Origin: Calditerricola satsumensis
Lineage (GTDB): Bacteria; Bacillota; Bacilli; Calditerricolales; Calditerricolaceae
Direction of reading: 5' to 3'
Assembly: GCF_014646935.1 (NCBI RefSeq)
Contig: NZ_BMOF01000015.1
Location: 1-44,969 of the forward strand
Length of the DNA: 44,969 bases
The notes under the pieces are model-generated. The model searched no databases. It was not told the origin of the DNA and saw only the letters and a list, made by a program, of their open reading frames with translations. How positions within the stretch are numbered: position 1 is the stretch's first letter; each line of letters starts with the position of its first letter. Position numbers and translations under genes: made by a program. Positions 15,505 through 22,872 of this stretch are shown here, piece by piece.

Positions 15505-15892
15505 GTGGAGCACCTTCTTCATGGTGTACGGTTTTTTTATATTCCAAAGCCAATAGGGTTGATTATACAAATGAACAAAGGCGAAGACGCATTTTTAAAA
15601 AGGTATACATCCAAAAAAAGAGAGGAGTTCCTTAAAGGAATATCCTCGTGTGAGTCGAATGCACGTGTTCCTCGTGCTTCTCGGCTTTGATTTCCTCTTT
15701 GTTTCCGCATGCTATACGGTATGCGCCCTCTCGTGCAGCGGCGTGGACGGTCCATCCAAAAGAAAAGCCCCCTAGGCATGGTGGCCGCGGGGGTTGTCTG
15801 GTGCGATTGGGTTGTGGGCGCCGGCATGTGGAAAAACTGTGGTTGCATACTGGGAATACCACGAGACCCACCGTGCAACGGGAGGGCGGTGC
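15505..15892. other. AT-rich intergenic stretch, no convincing gene
   Basis: It holds the leader and promoter region of the minus-strand repeat gene (TATAAT on the minus strand at 15567-15562) and the short leader of the gene at 15893. A 39-codon ATG frame at 15571-15690 has no ribosome binding site and is not called. Confidence 0.5.
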
Positions 15893-16000
15893 ATGTTTCG
15901 CGAAGGCTATCGGGAAGGGTTCGGAGACGGCATCCTTGTCGGGTTGATTCTTGGCGCGTGTGTGGGCGCCATCGGCAGCATGTTGTTTGCGGTCCTGTGA
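15893..16000 (+). CDS. 35-residue Gly-rich single-span membrane protein
   Basis: The charged head MFREGYREGFGDG is followed by a glycine-zipper type membrane segment (ILVGLILGACVGAIGSMLFA). GGAGGG lies about 7 nt upstream of the ATG, which is why I prefer this start over the in-frame ATG at 15794. Similar short hydrophobic peptides are common in Bacillales, often in sporulating cells. No function assigned. Confidence 0.5.
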   Translation: MFREGYREGFGDGILVGLILGACVGAIGSMLFAVL

Positions 16001-16044
16001 GCGCAGCACGCGGCTGTGTGGTGGCCGAAGCGGACGATGCCGGT

Positions 16045-16785
16045 TTAGGCGCGAGGAAGCCCGGCGTCAACCGCCTTCAGCACCTCGCGGATCGACGCGG
16101 CGATGCGCAGGTCGGCCAGCGGGTCGAGCGGCGTGGGGTCGCGGTTGACGATGACGAGCTTCGCCCCGCGTTCTTTGGCCAGGCGGGGAAACCAATTGGC
16201 CGGCGCCACGACGAGGGACGAACCGAGCACGAGGAAGAGCTCCGCCTGGCGGGCGGCTTGTTCGGCCGCATGCAGCGCCCGTTCGGGAAGCGCTTCGCCG
16301 AACAGGACAACGCTGGGGCGCATGTTCCCGCCACAGCGTGGGCACGCCAGGCCGTCGTCGCGCAAGAAGGTTTCGGCAGGCTCCGGGTGGCGGCAGCGCT
16401 GGCAGTGCACGGTGCGCAGGGTGCCGTGAAGCTCGATCACCTCGGGGCTTCCGGCGCGCTGGTGATACCCGTCGACGTTTTGCGTGATCAGGGCGTGAAC
16501 GCGCCCTTCCCGCTGCCACCGGGCGAGGATCACGTGCCCGTCGTGGGGCGCGTGATGCGCCACCATGGCGATGCGCCACCGGTAAAAGGCGACGAAATCG
16601 TCATACGCCTGCTCGAGGGCCGTGACGGAGGCCAGCTCTTCAAACCGGTGGCCCGTCCGCCACAACCCTCCGGATGAGCGAAAATCGGGCAGGCCCGATT
16701 CGGTGCTCATGCCCGCGCCGGTAAACACGACGGTGAAACGGGCGCGGCGAAGCCAGGCCGCCAGCGTGTCGATCGCCTGGTGCAT
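16045..16785 (-). CDS. NAD-dependent protein deacetylase, Sir2 family
   Basis: 246 residues. Removes acyl groups from lysines with NAD, giving nicotinamide and O-acetyl-ADP-ribose. Motifs in order: NAD-binding GAGMSTESGLPDFRS at residues 23-37, TQNVDGYHQRAG, with the catalytic His in the following VIELHG, a zinc site CQRC...CPRC, VVLFGEALP and GSSLVVAPAN. ATG at 16785 has AAGGAGGGG upstream, so a longer frame starting further 5' is not used. Divergent from the SCP2-like gene. Class-specific substrate preference cannot be told from this. Confidence 0.93.
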   Translation of the reverse strand: MHQAIDTLAAWLRRARFTVVFTGAGMSTESGLPDFRSSGGLWRTGHRFEELASVTALEQAYDDFVAFYRWRIAMVAHHAPHDGHVILARWQREGRVHALITQNVDGYHQRAGSPEVIELHGTLRTVHCQRCRHPEPAETFLRDDGLACPRCGGNMRPSVVLFGEALPERALHAAEQAARQAELFLVLGSSLVVAPANWFPRLAKERGAKLVIVNRDPTPLDPLADLRIAASIREVLKAVDAGLPRA

Positions 16786-16909
16786 GATGTCCCCTCCTTG
16801 CGTTTGCCTCCATTTTACCCCGAACCCGGAGCCGTGGCGGGCATAATCGGCGCGCGGCGGCATACAGATGCCCATGGTGGGAACACGCGAACCGAAGGAG
16901 GGAACGGCC

Positions 16910-17350
16910 GTGGGCTATGCGCCGTTTTCGGAGGGGTGGGTGCGGGCGTGGCAGGGGATCCTCAATCGGAGCGATGCGTACCGGCGGGCGGCGCAATCGT
17001 GGAAGTGGCCGGTCGTGCTCGTCATGCTGCGCGACCCCACGGCGGGCATTGACGAGGATCGCGCCGTGTACCTGGATTTGCGGCACGGCGTTTGCCACGA
17101 GGCGCGCGTGGCATCGCCGGAGGATCAAGCCCAGGCGCCGTATGTGCTCGCCGCTGACCCCTGGACGTGGAAACGCGTGGTGGACGGCGAACTCGAGCCG
17201 ATTGCCGGTGTGCTGCGCCGCAAAATCCGCTTGGTGAAAGGCAATCCGCTCACGTTGGCCGCGCATGCCCGGGCGGCGATGTGTTTGGTGGAGACGGCGC
17301 GGGAGGTGGACACCGCGTTTCCGGAGCAGATGCGCGCGCCGCGGCCTTGA
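16910..17350 (+). CDS. SCP2 sterol-carrier-like domain protein
   Basis: 146 residues. GTG at 16910 lies 7 nt after GAAGGAGGG; an ATG at 16868 in the same frame lacks a site. The C-terminal half (YVLAADPWTWKRVVDGELEP, then IRLVKGNPLTLAAHARAAMC) matches the SCP2 fold of bacterial lipid/sterol-binding-like proteins. The N-terminal half carries beta strands typical of the same domain. Ligand unknown. It sits between a sirtuin and a TrmH enzyme with no obvious shared pathway. Confidence 0.75.
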   Translation: MGYAPFSEGWVRAWQGILNRSDAYRRAAQSWKWPVVLVMLRDPTAGIDEDRAVYLDLRHGVCHEARVASPEDQAQAPYVLAADPWTWKRVVDGELEPIAGVLRRKIRLVKGNPLTLAAHARAAMCLVETAREVDTAFPEQMRAPRP

Positions 17351-17465
17351 CCGGAAGGCCGATGTTGTGCCACAATCGTGCCGAGGTTGCCGCAGAGGGG
17401 CCCCCTTCGCCGCGCGAACGCGTGGCGACAGGGGGTTGTTGTTCTCGCAGGAGGGGATGCTGAGG

Positions 17466-18203
17466 ATGCGGGAAGGGGGGTTCGACGTGACGTCCGACGA
17501 GACGACGGCGTTGTTTGCGCAGCTGGTGGAGGAGGGTGTGCTGACGGAAGCGGATTCCGTGTTTTGGGAGCTCTTGACGCCCCAGCGGGCCCGGCGCCTG
17601 GTCGAGGTGCTGAAGCGGCGCACGCGGTACATCACGGTGGTGCTGGAGGCGGTCGACGACGGCCACAACCAGGCGGCGGTGCTGCGGTCGGCCGACGCGT
17701 TCGGCGTGCAGGAGGTGTCGATCGTCGAGGGGCGGGCGTCCTTTTCGCCCAGCGAAGGGGTTTCGAAGGGCGCCCACAAGTGGCTGACGATCCGCAAGCA
17801 TCCGGACATCCATGCGGCGGTGCGCTTTTTGCGCGAACAAGGGTACCGCATTTGGGCCAGCCGGCTTGACGACAACGCGGTGCCGCTCGAGGCGGTCGAC
17901 CTGTCCCAACCGGCCGCGTTTTTGTTCGGCAACGAGCACGCCGGGTTGTCGGAAGAGGCCCTGGCCCTCGCCGACGGCAGCTTCATCGTGCCGATGGTCG
18001 GCTTTGTGCAGAGCCTGAACATCTCGGTGGCCGCGGCGATCACGCTGTACACGGTGACGCGGCGCGCCCGCGAGGTGGCCGGCGACCGGTATCCCCTGAC
18101 AACAGAAGAGCAGCGCGCGGTGTTGCAGACCTGGCTGCGCACGGCGACACCCAAAACGCGGCGCGTGGCCCAGGAGCTGGCCCGTAAGGCGACGGAGTGG
18201 TAA
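17466..18203 (+). CDS. trmH: TrmH-family (SpoU) RNA 2'-O-methyltransferase
   Basis: 245 residues from ATG 17466 (AGGAGGGG 9 nt upstream; the ATG at 17457 abuts that site). SPOUT methyltransferase that 2'-O-methylates tRNA G18 or an rRNA ribose. The three SpoU motifs are visible: HNQAAVLRSADAFGVQEV near residue 65, LFGNEHAGLSEEAL near 155 and IVPMVGFVQSLNISVAAAI near 175. The short N-terminal helix region and basic C-terminal tail (TPKTRRVAQELARKA) are like TrmH rather than RlmB. The exact target is not proven. Confidence 0.9.
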   Translation: MREGGFDVTSDETTALFAQLVEEGVLTEADSVFWELLTPQRARRLVEVLKRRTRYITVVLEAVDDGHNQAAVLRSADAFGVQEVSIVEGRASFSPSEGVSKGAHKWLTIRKHPDIHAAVRFLREQGYRIWASRLDDNAVPLEAVDLSQPAAFLFGNEHAGLSEEALALADGSFIVPMVGFVQSLNISVAAAITLYTVTRRAREVAGDRYPLTTEEQRAVLQTWLRTATPKTRRVAQELARKATEW

Positions 18204-18212
18204 GACGAACAA

Positions 18213-18245
18213 ACGCCCCCTGGTGAAGGTTCCACCGGGGGGCGT
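18213..18245. terminator. Bidirectional hairpin between trmH and nirK remnant
   Basis: 13-bp stem ACGCCCCCTGGTG with CACCGGGGGGCGT (one G-T pair), 7-nt loop. It separates convergent genes. T-runs are weak. Confidence 0.6.
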
Positions 18246-18255
18246 CGCCGTTTCG

Positions 18256-18734
18256 TCATTCCGTAACCTTCAGCAGGGCCACGGCGCCTTTCTGCGCGTG
18301 GTTGAATTGGTGCGTCACAATCGGTGCCGCAGTGGTACATGAACACCCCCGCCTTGCTGGCCGTGTAGGTGAACGTTTTGGTTTCACCAGGGGCGACATC
18401 GACGAACTTTTTGGATGGCGCCGCGTGAACGGCGTGGAAGTCCATGCTATGGGGAATGGCGGGATCCAGGTTTTTGAGTGTGAAATGGATCGTGTCGCCC
18501 TCGTTGACGACGATGAGCGGTCCCGGCGCCTGGCCGTTGAATGTCCACGCTTTGTACACGACGCCCTTGTCGATTTCGATGTCGGTCACCTGAGCGGTCA
18601 TCTCGACCTTGACCTCGTGGTCGTTCAGCGCGGTTTGCTGCGGTTATGCCATCCGCGTCGCGATCCGTACCACACCCCGCCAACGTTCCGGCGAGCAACG
18701 CGAGCGACAACCCGATGGCGACGGATTTGTTCAT
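18256..18734 (-). pseudogene. nirK: Copper nitrite reductase NirK, internally deleted and frameshifted
   Basis: NirK reduces nitrite to NO with type 1 and type 2 copper. ATG at 18734 begins a lipoprotein signal (MNKSVAIGLSLALLAGTLAG then Cys), and that frame is lost around 18640-18660. The next frame carries domain 1: YKAWTFNGQAPGPLIVVNEG, the copper ligands in IPHSMDFHAVHA, and YHCGT. Near 18320 the sequence jumps frame again into IVTHQFNHAQKGAVALLKVT and a stop. That end resembles the last strand of NirK domain 2, so some 170 residues between YHC and this end appear deleted. It cannot give a working two-domain enzyme. A Fnr-type box and -10 remain upstream (18823-18865). Confidence 0.8.
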
Positions 18735-18822
18735 CTTCGGAGACCCCTTTCGTGATTTTTTTCACAAAACCGCTTGTGGCCGGCCGGCCTTTCGGTATGC
18801 GATGGGGATCCCCTCCACTTTA

Positions 18823-18865
18823 AGTTTATTAAACACAAGAGGAACTCGATGTGAATAATGACACA
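18823..18865 (-). promoter_or_regulatory. Fnr/Crp-type box and -10 for nirK
   Basis: TGTGA-ATAATG-ACACA at 18850-18865 (one mismatch to the palindrome) and TAAACT on the minus strand at 18828-18823. The spacing is the same as at the other island promoters. Confidence 0.65.
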
Positions 18866-18910
18866 TGTAGAAGATCCGTAACAGAAACTTCAAATGTTAA
18901 TTGGTGAATT

Positions 18911-18944
18911 AGCAAAAAACCCTGTGGCATCAATGCCACAGGGT
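18911..18944 (-). terminator. Terminator of norB
   Basis: On the minus strand ACCCTGTGGCAT pairs with ATGCCACAGGGT, followed by TTTTTTGC. It lies 49 nt after the norB stop. Confidence 0.88.
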
Positions 18945-18992
18945 CAGGGTGAGGGAGTTGGTTGAGGTGGGAAGTAGAGAAACCCTTCCACC

Positions 18993-21323
18993 CTAGAGCC
19001 GCTCACCGTCCGTGACGGTTGGCGTACGCAGGCGGAAGAAGGATTTCACGACAAACCAGGTGAGCGGCAGCACGCCGACGACGATGAAGATCGTATCCGG
19101 CAGCGCGCGCCACCAGAGGAGGGCGGTGACGAGCGGGTCCTTGTAGAAGCTGGGGTCGCGAGCGGCCCAGAAGCCGCTTTGGTACGATTCGGCCAGTTGC
19201 AGGATCCCGACCGGCAGCAGCGTGACGAGGATCATGCCGGCCAAACCGATGTTCAGGCCCCAGCAGGCGATCTTGAGGACCTTGTCGTTCCACGCCTCGG
19301 GCTTGACGATGTTTCGCAGCGTGTAGAGCAGCACGGCGATGGCGAACATGCCGTAGACGCCCATCATCGCGCCGTGGCCGTGCGTCGGCGTGAGGAAGGA
19401 GCCGTGCTGGTAGTAAGACACGGCCGGAAGGTTGATCAGGAAGCCGAGGACGCCGGCGCCGACGAGGTTCCAGATCGCCGTGGAGATGAGGAACCAGAAT
19501 GCGGCGCGGTACGGGAAGTGGACGCCGCCCTGCTGCAGGATGCGGTACTGCCCGTAGGCCTCGAGGATGAGCAGGGTGAGCGGGATCACCTCGAGGGCCG
19601 AGAACACGGCGCCGAGGCCGATCCACATTTCCGGTGCGCCGATCCAGTAGTAGTGGTGACCGGTACCGATCACGCCGCTTCCGAGGAGCAGGATGAGCTG
19701 AAAGTACAGGGCCCGCACCGTCGACTTCTTCGTCACCAGCCCCATCTGCACGAGCAGGAAGCCGATGACGACGACGGCAAAGACCTCAAAGATCCCTTCC
19801 ACCCACAGGTGGATGATCCACCAGCGCCAGTAGTCGGCATAGGTGATGTTGCTGCCGGGGTTGAAGAAGAAGGCGAAGATGTAGAAGGCCGGCACGGCGA
19901 TGGCCGAGTAGAACAACAGGTGCACCAGCCCGCCCTTGTCCGTCTCCGCTTTCAGGCTGTCGCGCAGCCCGCGGTAGACGATGAACAGCCAGATGCCCAT
20001 GCCGACGGCCAGCACGAACTGCCACAGCCGGCCGAGTTCCAGGTACTCCCATCCCTGGTGCCCGAGCCAGAACCACAGGTTGCCCAGGTACCCTTTCACG
20101 CCAAGCCACTGGCCGATCAGGCTGCCGGCAACGAGCACGACGAGGGCCCAGAACAGGATGTCGACGAGGAGGCCTTGACGCTTTGGCTCGCGTCCGCCAA
20201 CCACCGGGGCGACGTAGATGCCCATCCCGAGCCAGGCGGTGGCGATCCAGAAAATGGCGAGCTGCAGGTGGTAGCCCTTGGCGATGTTAAAGGGCAAGAG
20301 GTCGGCAATCCAGTCCAATCCGTAGAAGGAATCCGGTTCAATGTAGTAGTGGGCCAAGAGGCCTCCGAGCATCACCTGGGCGAGAAAGAGCAGGATCACG
20401 ACGGTGAAGTACTTGGCCGTCTTGCGCTGGCTGACCGTAACCGGAACGGCGGCCAGGTCAAACCGCGGAAAATTGCCGGGCGTATAGGCTTCCTCCATGT
20501 CCAGCTTGTAGCGGTGATAGAAGTACAGGCTGAGCGCCGTAAAGCCGATCAAGAGAGCGACGCTGACCGCACTCCACCAGATGGAGGAAAAGGACATCGT
20601 GTTGCCGGCCGCTTCGTCATACGGCCAGTTGTTCGTATAGGTGTGCGTCTCTCCCGGCCGGTTCGTGCTGGCCAGCCACGCCGTCCAGAAGAAGAAATCG
20701 GCAATCTGCGTCAGCTGGTCCCCTTCCGCCACCCAGGCGCGATCCGTCTTCGGCATGTGCTCTTCGCGGATCAGATTGGGCAGAATGCCGTTGCCGTCGC
20801 CCTGGGTGAAGACGGTACGGTAGTGCTCCCGTACCTTCTGGAGGGCATAGACCTGGGCTTCGGTGAGGGTCAGCGTGTCGGTCGCCGGGTCGTAGCGGTT
20901 TTCCTTGATTTCTGCCTTCACTTTCTCCTTGATGACGGCCTGCTGTCCTTTGTTCAATTCAGCGAAGGGTTTGCCGTAATCCCGCTGGGCGTGGAAATCC
21001 TGCATCGCCGTGACGACGATGTGCAGCGCCTCGGCGGTGTAGTCCGGCCCGAGGTAGGAACCGTGGCCGAGCACCGAGCCGTAGTCCATCAACCCGTATT
21101 TCTGGTAGACGGCTTGCCCGCCCTTGATCTGCTCGGCGGTGGTGATCACCTCGCCTCCAGGGCCGACCACCTTCGCCGGGCGAGGCGCCAGCGATTCTTA
21201 GATCCAATATCCCCCGACGAGCAGGACGGTAAAGCTGACGAGTATGGTGACAACGAGGATCTGCCTGAGCAGACTTCGCTTCACCGCAGGCTGCGTCCCG
21301 GGGGATGTCCGAAGTTCTGCCAT
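18993..21323 (-). pseudogene. norB: Quinol-dependent nitric oxide reductase, interrupted by in-frame TAA
   Basis: qNOR takes electrons from quinol and reduces 2 NO to N2O in the membrane. The full frame from ATG 21323 (GGAGGGAG upstream) to 18993 is 777 codons, a normal qNOR length. The N-terminal membrane segment ends VLLVGGYWI, then TAA (21200-21198), then ESLAPRPAKVVGPGGE in the same frame, so one base change probably replaced a Tyr codon. The rest is intact: hydrophilic domain with GGQAVYQKYGLMDYGSVLGHG, then about 12 helices with the histidines GTGHHYYWIG and THGHGAMMGVYG. Translation could restart only at an internal GTG/ATG near 21170, without the first helix. It has a Fnr-type promoter at 21364-21406. 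Confidence 0.88.
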
Positions 21324-21363
21324 CCCGTCTCCCTCCCATTCCTTGGTGGGTGTTGGCACCCCC

Positions 21364-21406
21364 AGTATAGAAAAGGGCGGGAGCGCAGCTTGTGATGGCC
21401 GTCACG
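21364..21406 (-). promoter_or_regulatory. Fnr/Crp-type box and -10 for norB
   Basis: TGTGA-TGGCCG-TCACG at 21391-21406, with TATACT on the minus strand at 21369-21364. Predicted start near 21357, placing the box centre at -41.5. Confidence 0.78.
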
Positions 21407-21436
21407 TTTGCTCTCCCTGTCACCGATTTGCCAAAC

Positions 21437-21479
21437 TGTGACGCCTCTCACAATGTGAGGAGATCGGGGTCCTTATAAT
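21437..21479 (+). promoter_or_regulatory. Fnr/Crp-type box and -10 for the 21573 operon
   Basis: Perfect TGTGA-CGCCTC-TCACA at 21437-21452 and TATAAT at 21474-21479. Predicted start near 21486, box centre at -41.5. Confidence 0.82.
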
Positions 21480-21572
21480 AAAGGCGACCGCGCCGGCCGC
21501 GGCCGAAACCCTTGAGGAGCGGGGTGAGGGTCACGAACGGGGCAAAACGCGCCGACGAAAGCGGGGGTTCGC

Positions 21573-21977
21573 ATGAAGGGATACACCAAGTGGTTCATCC
21601 TCGCCAGCATCCTCTATTTGGTGCTGGGGACGATGCTCGGGACGCTGTTTTTCTTCCTTCCGGCGCTTTTGGCGCTCAAACCGGTGCACGCCCACCTCAA
21701 CCTGCTCGGCTTTCTTTCCATGATGGTCTACGGTGTCCTGTACCATGTCTTGCCGCGCTTCCTTGCCCGCCCCCTGTACAGCGAGCGGCTCGCGTGGTTC
21801 CACGTGATCGCCGGCAACATCACCTTCGTGTTGCTTCTGGGACTGATGGCCCTGGGCTATGGTGGAGGGATTCCCGCGGCCTTGGCATGGGCCAAATGGG
21901 CTGCCCTGGCGCACTGGCTGACGATCCTCGCGTTTGCGTACAACATCCTGCAGACGATTCGGCTCGCCTCGTCGTGA
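21573..21977 (+). CDS. Four-helix heme-copper-oxidase-like membrane protein
   Basis: 134 residues with four predicted membrane helices and almost no loops. The second helix region reads HAHLNLLGFLSMMVYGVLYH. The His pairs in it recall the heme-ligand helices of cytochrome oxidase subunit I and NnrS-type proteins, but the protein is far too short to be a catalytic subunit. Heme or NO binding is plausible but unproven. First gene of a compact set with the ScdA-N protein (22062) and a cupin (22254), under a perfect Fnr-type promoter and divergent from norB. Confidence 0.75.
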   Translation: MKGYTKWFILASILYLVLGTMLGTLFFFLPALLALKPVHAHLNLLGFLSMMVYGVLYHVLPRFLARPLYSERLAWFHVIAGNITFVLLLGLMALGYGGGIPAALAWAKWAALAHWLTILAFAYNILQTIRLASS

Positions 21978-22061
21978 GGAGGGGCGGTGCTTCGAGGTGC
22001 CGACCGCGAGCGTGCGCCTTCACTTGCCGGAGAAGCGGGTCGAGGGAAGGAGGGAGCGACG

Positions 22062-22250
22062 ATGCGGTTTACCAAGGACATGACGGTCAACCAGGTGATC
22101 CAGGCGTCCCCTGAAGCGATGAAAGTGTTGGCCGCATTCGGCATTGACCTGTGTTGCGGGGGGATGGACACCCTGGAGGAGGCTGCGCGCAAGGCGGGCG
22201 TGGCCGTGGAGGAAGTGATGGAAAAATTGAACGCAACCAAGGGAGGGTGA
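22062..22250 (+). CDS. Stand-alone ScdA/RIC N-terminal domain protein (DUF542/DUF1858-like)
   Basis: 62 residues from ATG 22062 (AAGGAGGG 8 nt upstream). It reads MRFTKDMTVNQVIQASPEAM followed by GIDLCCGGMDTLEEAARKAG. The motif LCCGG with the preceding helix is the N-terminal module of the iron-sulfur repair protein RIC/ScdA/YtfE, which normally is fused to a hemerythrin-like domain. Here it is separate, and a hemerythrin (26481) is encoded nearby. A role in NO damage repair or NO metabolism is inferred from this family link and the Fnr-type promoter upstream. Confidence 0.85.
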   Translation: MRFTKDMTVNQVIQASPEAMKVLAAFGIDLCCGGMDTLEEAARKAGVAVEEVMEKLNATKGG

Positions 22251-22253
22251 AGC

Positions 22254-22568
22254 ATGGCGATCGCCAAGACGCAGCACCGTCTGGCCGACTACCTGACGGA
22301 CAACCAGGTGGAATTGATTCATGTTTCCGACGTGTTGAAGCACTTTGTCATCAACCTGAAACGCGGTGAGCGCAAGGCCTGCGGCGGCGCGTTTCACCCC
22401 GAAGTCTCCTTTTACGTTGTCGAAGGCGAAGGGACCATTTCTATCGGCGACGAGGCCCATGAGGTCAAGGCGGGCGATTTGCTCATTTGCCCGCAAGGCA
22501 AGCCCCATGCCTTCACCGCCTCGAGCGACAAGTTTTCCATTTTTGTGTCCCTGCCGATGAAGCAGTGA
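22254..22568 (+). CDS. Small cupin-domain protein
   Basis: 104 residues, a single cupin barrel: LKRGERKACGGAFHPEVSFY is motif 1 and GDLLICPQGKPHAF is motif 2, giving two His (FHPE, KPHAF) as possible metal ligands. ATG is 4 nt after the previous stop, with GGGAGGGTGA upstream, so it is the third gene of the Fnr-controlled set. Substrate unknown. A terminator follows at 22594. Confidence 0.85.
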   Translation: MAIAKTQHRLADYLTDNQVELIHVSDVLKHFVINLKRGERKACGGAFHPEVSFYVVEGEGTISIGDEAHEVKAGDLLICPQGKPHAFTASSDKFSIFVSLPMKQ

Positions 22569-22593
22569 GGCGGCAAGCAGACCATGCGAACCG

Positions 22594-22630
22594 AGTGCCC
22601 GAACCGATTGCCGGTCGGGCGCTTTTTTTG
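22594..22630 (+). terminator. Terminator after the cupin gene
   Basis: GTGCCCGAACCG with CCGGTCGGGCGC (imperfect stem), then TTTTTTTG. Confidence 0.8.
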
Positions 22631-22677
22631 TGCCGTCGCGCGTGAAACCGTGAACAAAATGTGAACGGTGCGCCGAA

Positions 22678-22720
22678 GGTGAGAAATGTCACTGCCCTTT
22701 TGTTCGGCAAACTTTACGAT
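22678..22720 (+). promoter_or_regulatory. Fnr/Crp-type box and -10 for narG
   Basis: GGTGA-GAAATG-TCACT at 22678-22693 (symmetrical single changes in each half) and TACGAT at 22715-22720, same spacing as the other sites. It leaves a 146-nt leader before narG. Confidence 0.68.
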
Positions 22721-22872
22721 AAAAGTGCAACATCTGTAGTATTCGTTTAATATTTCTTGCTTTCTTGATTTATTTACGAAAGTATGAACGCGGTGAGGCG
22801 CCATTCCCATGCTGCGAAAACGGGCCGCAGGCCAAACGTCCGGTTCGCACACGCGGGAAAGGGGAGAAGATG

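Noticed and set aside
15097-15690. A plus-strand leucine-rich frame resembling a membrane protein
   Set aside because: It is the complement of the CAG/GAG-type codons of the Gln/Glu repeat gene; it has no ribosome binding site, and the opposite strand has a good start and terminator.
15571-15690. 39-codon frame starting MNKGEDAFLKRYTSKKREEF
   Set aside because: It has no ribosome binding site, and no family is recognised; the stretch more likely is the promoter region of the opposite-strand gene.
16640-18601. A long minus-strand frame of 653 codons continuing from the NirK domain
   Set aside because: Beyond the YHCGT motif it runs antisense through the trmH and SCP2 genes with arginine/serine-rich nonsense; it is an artefact of high GC.
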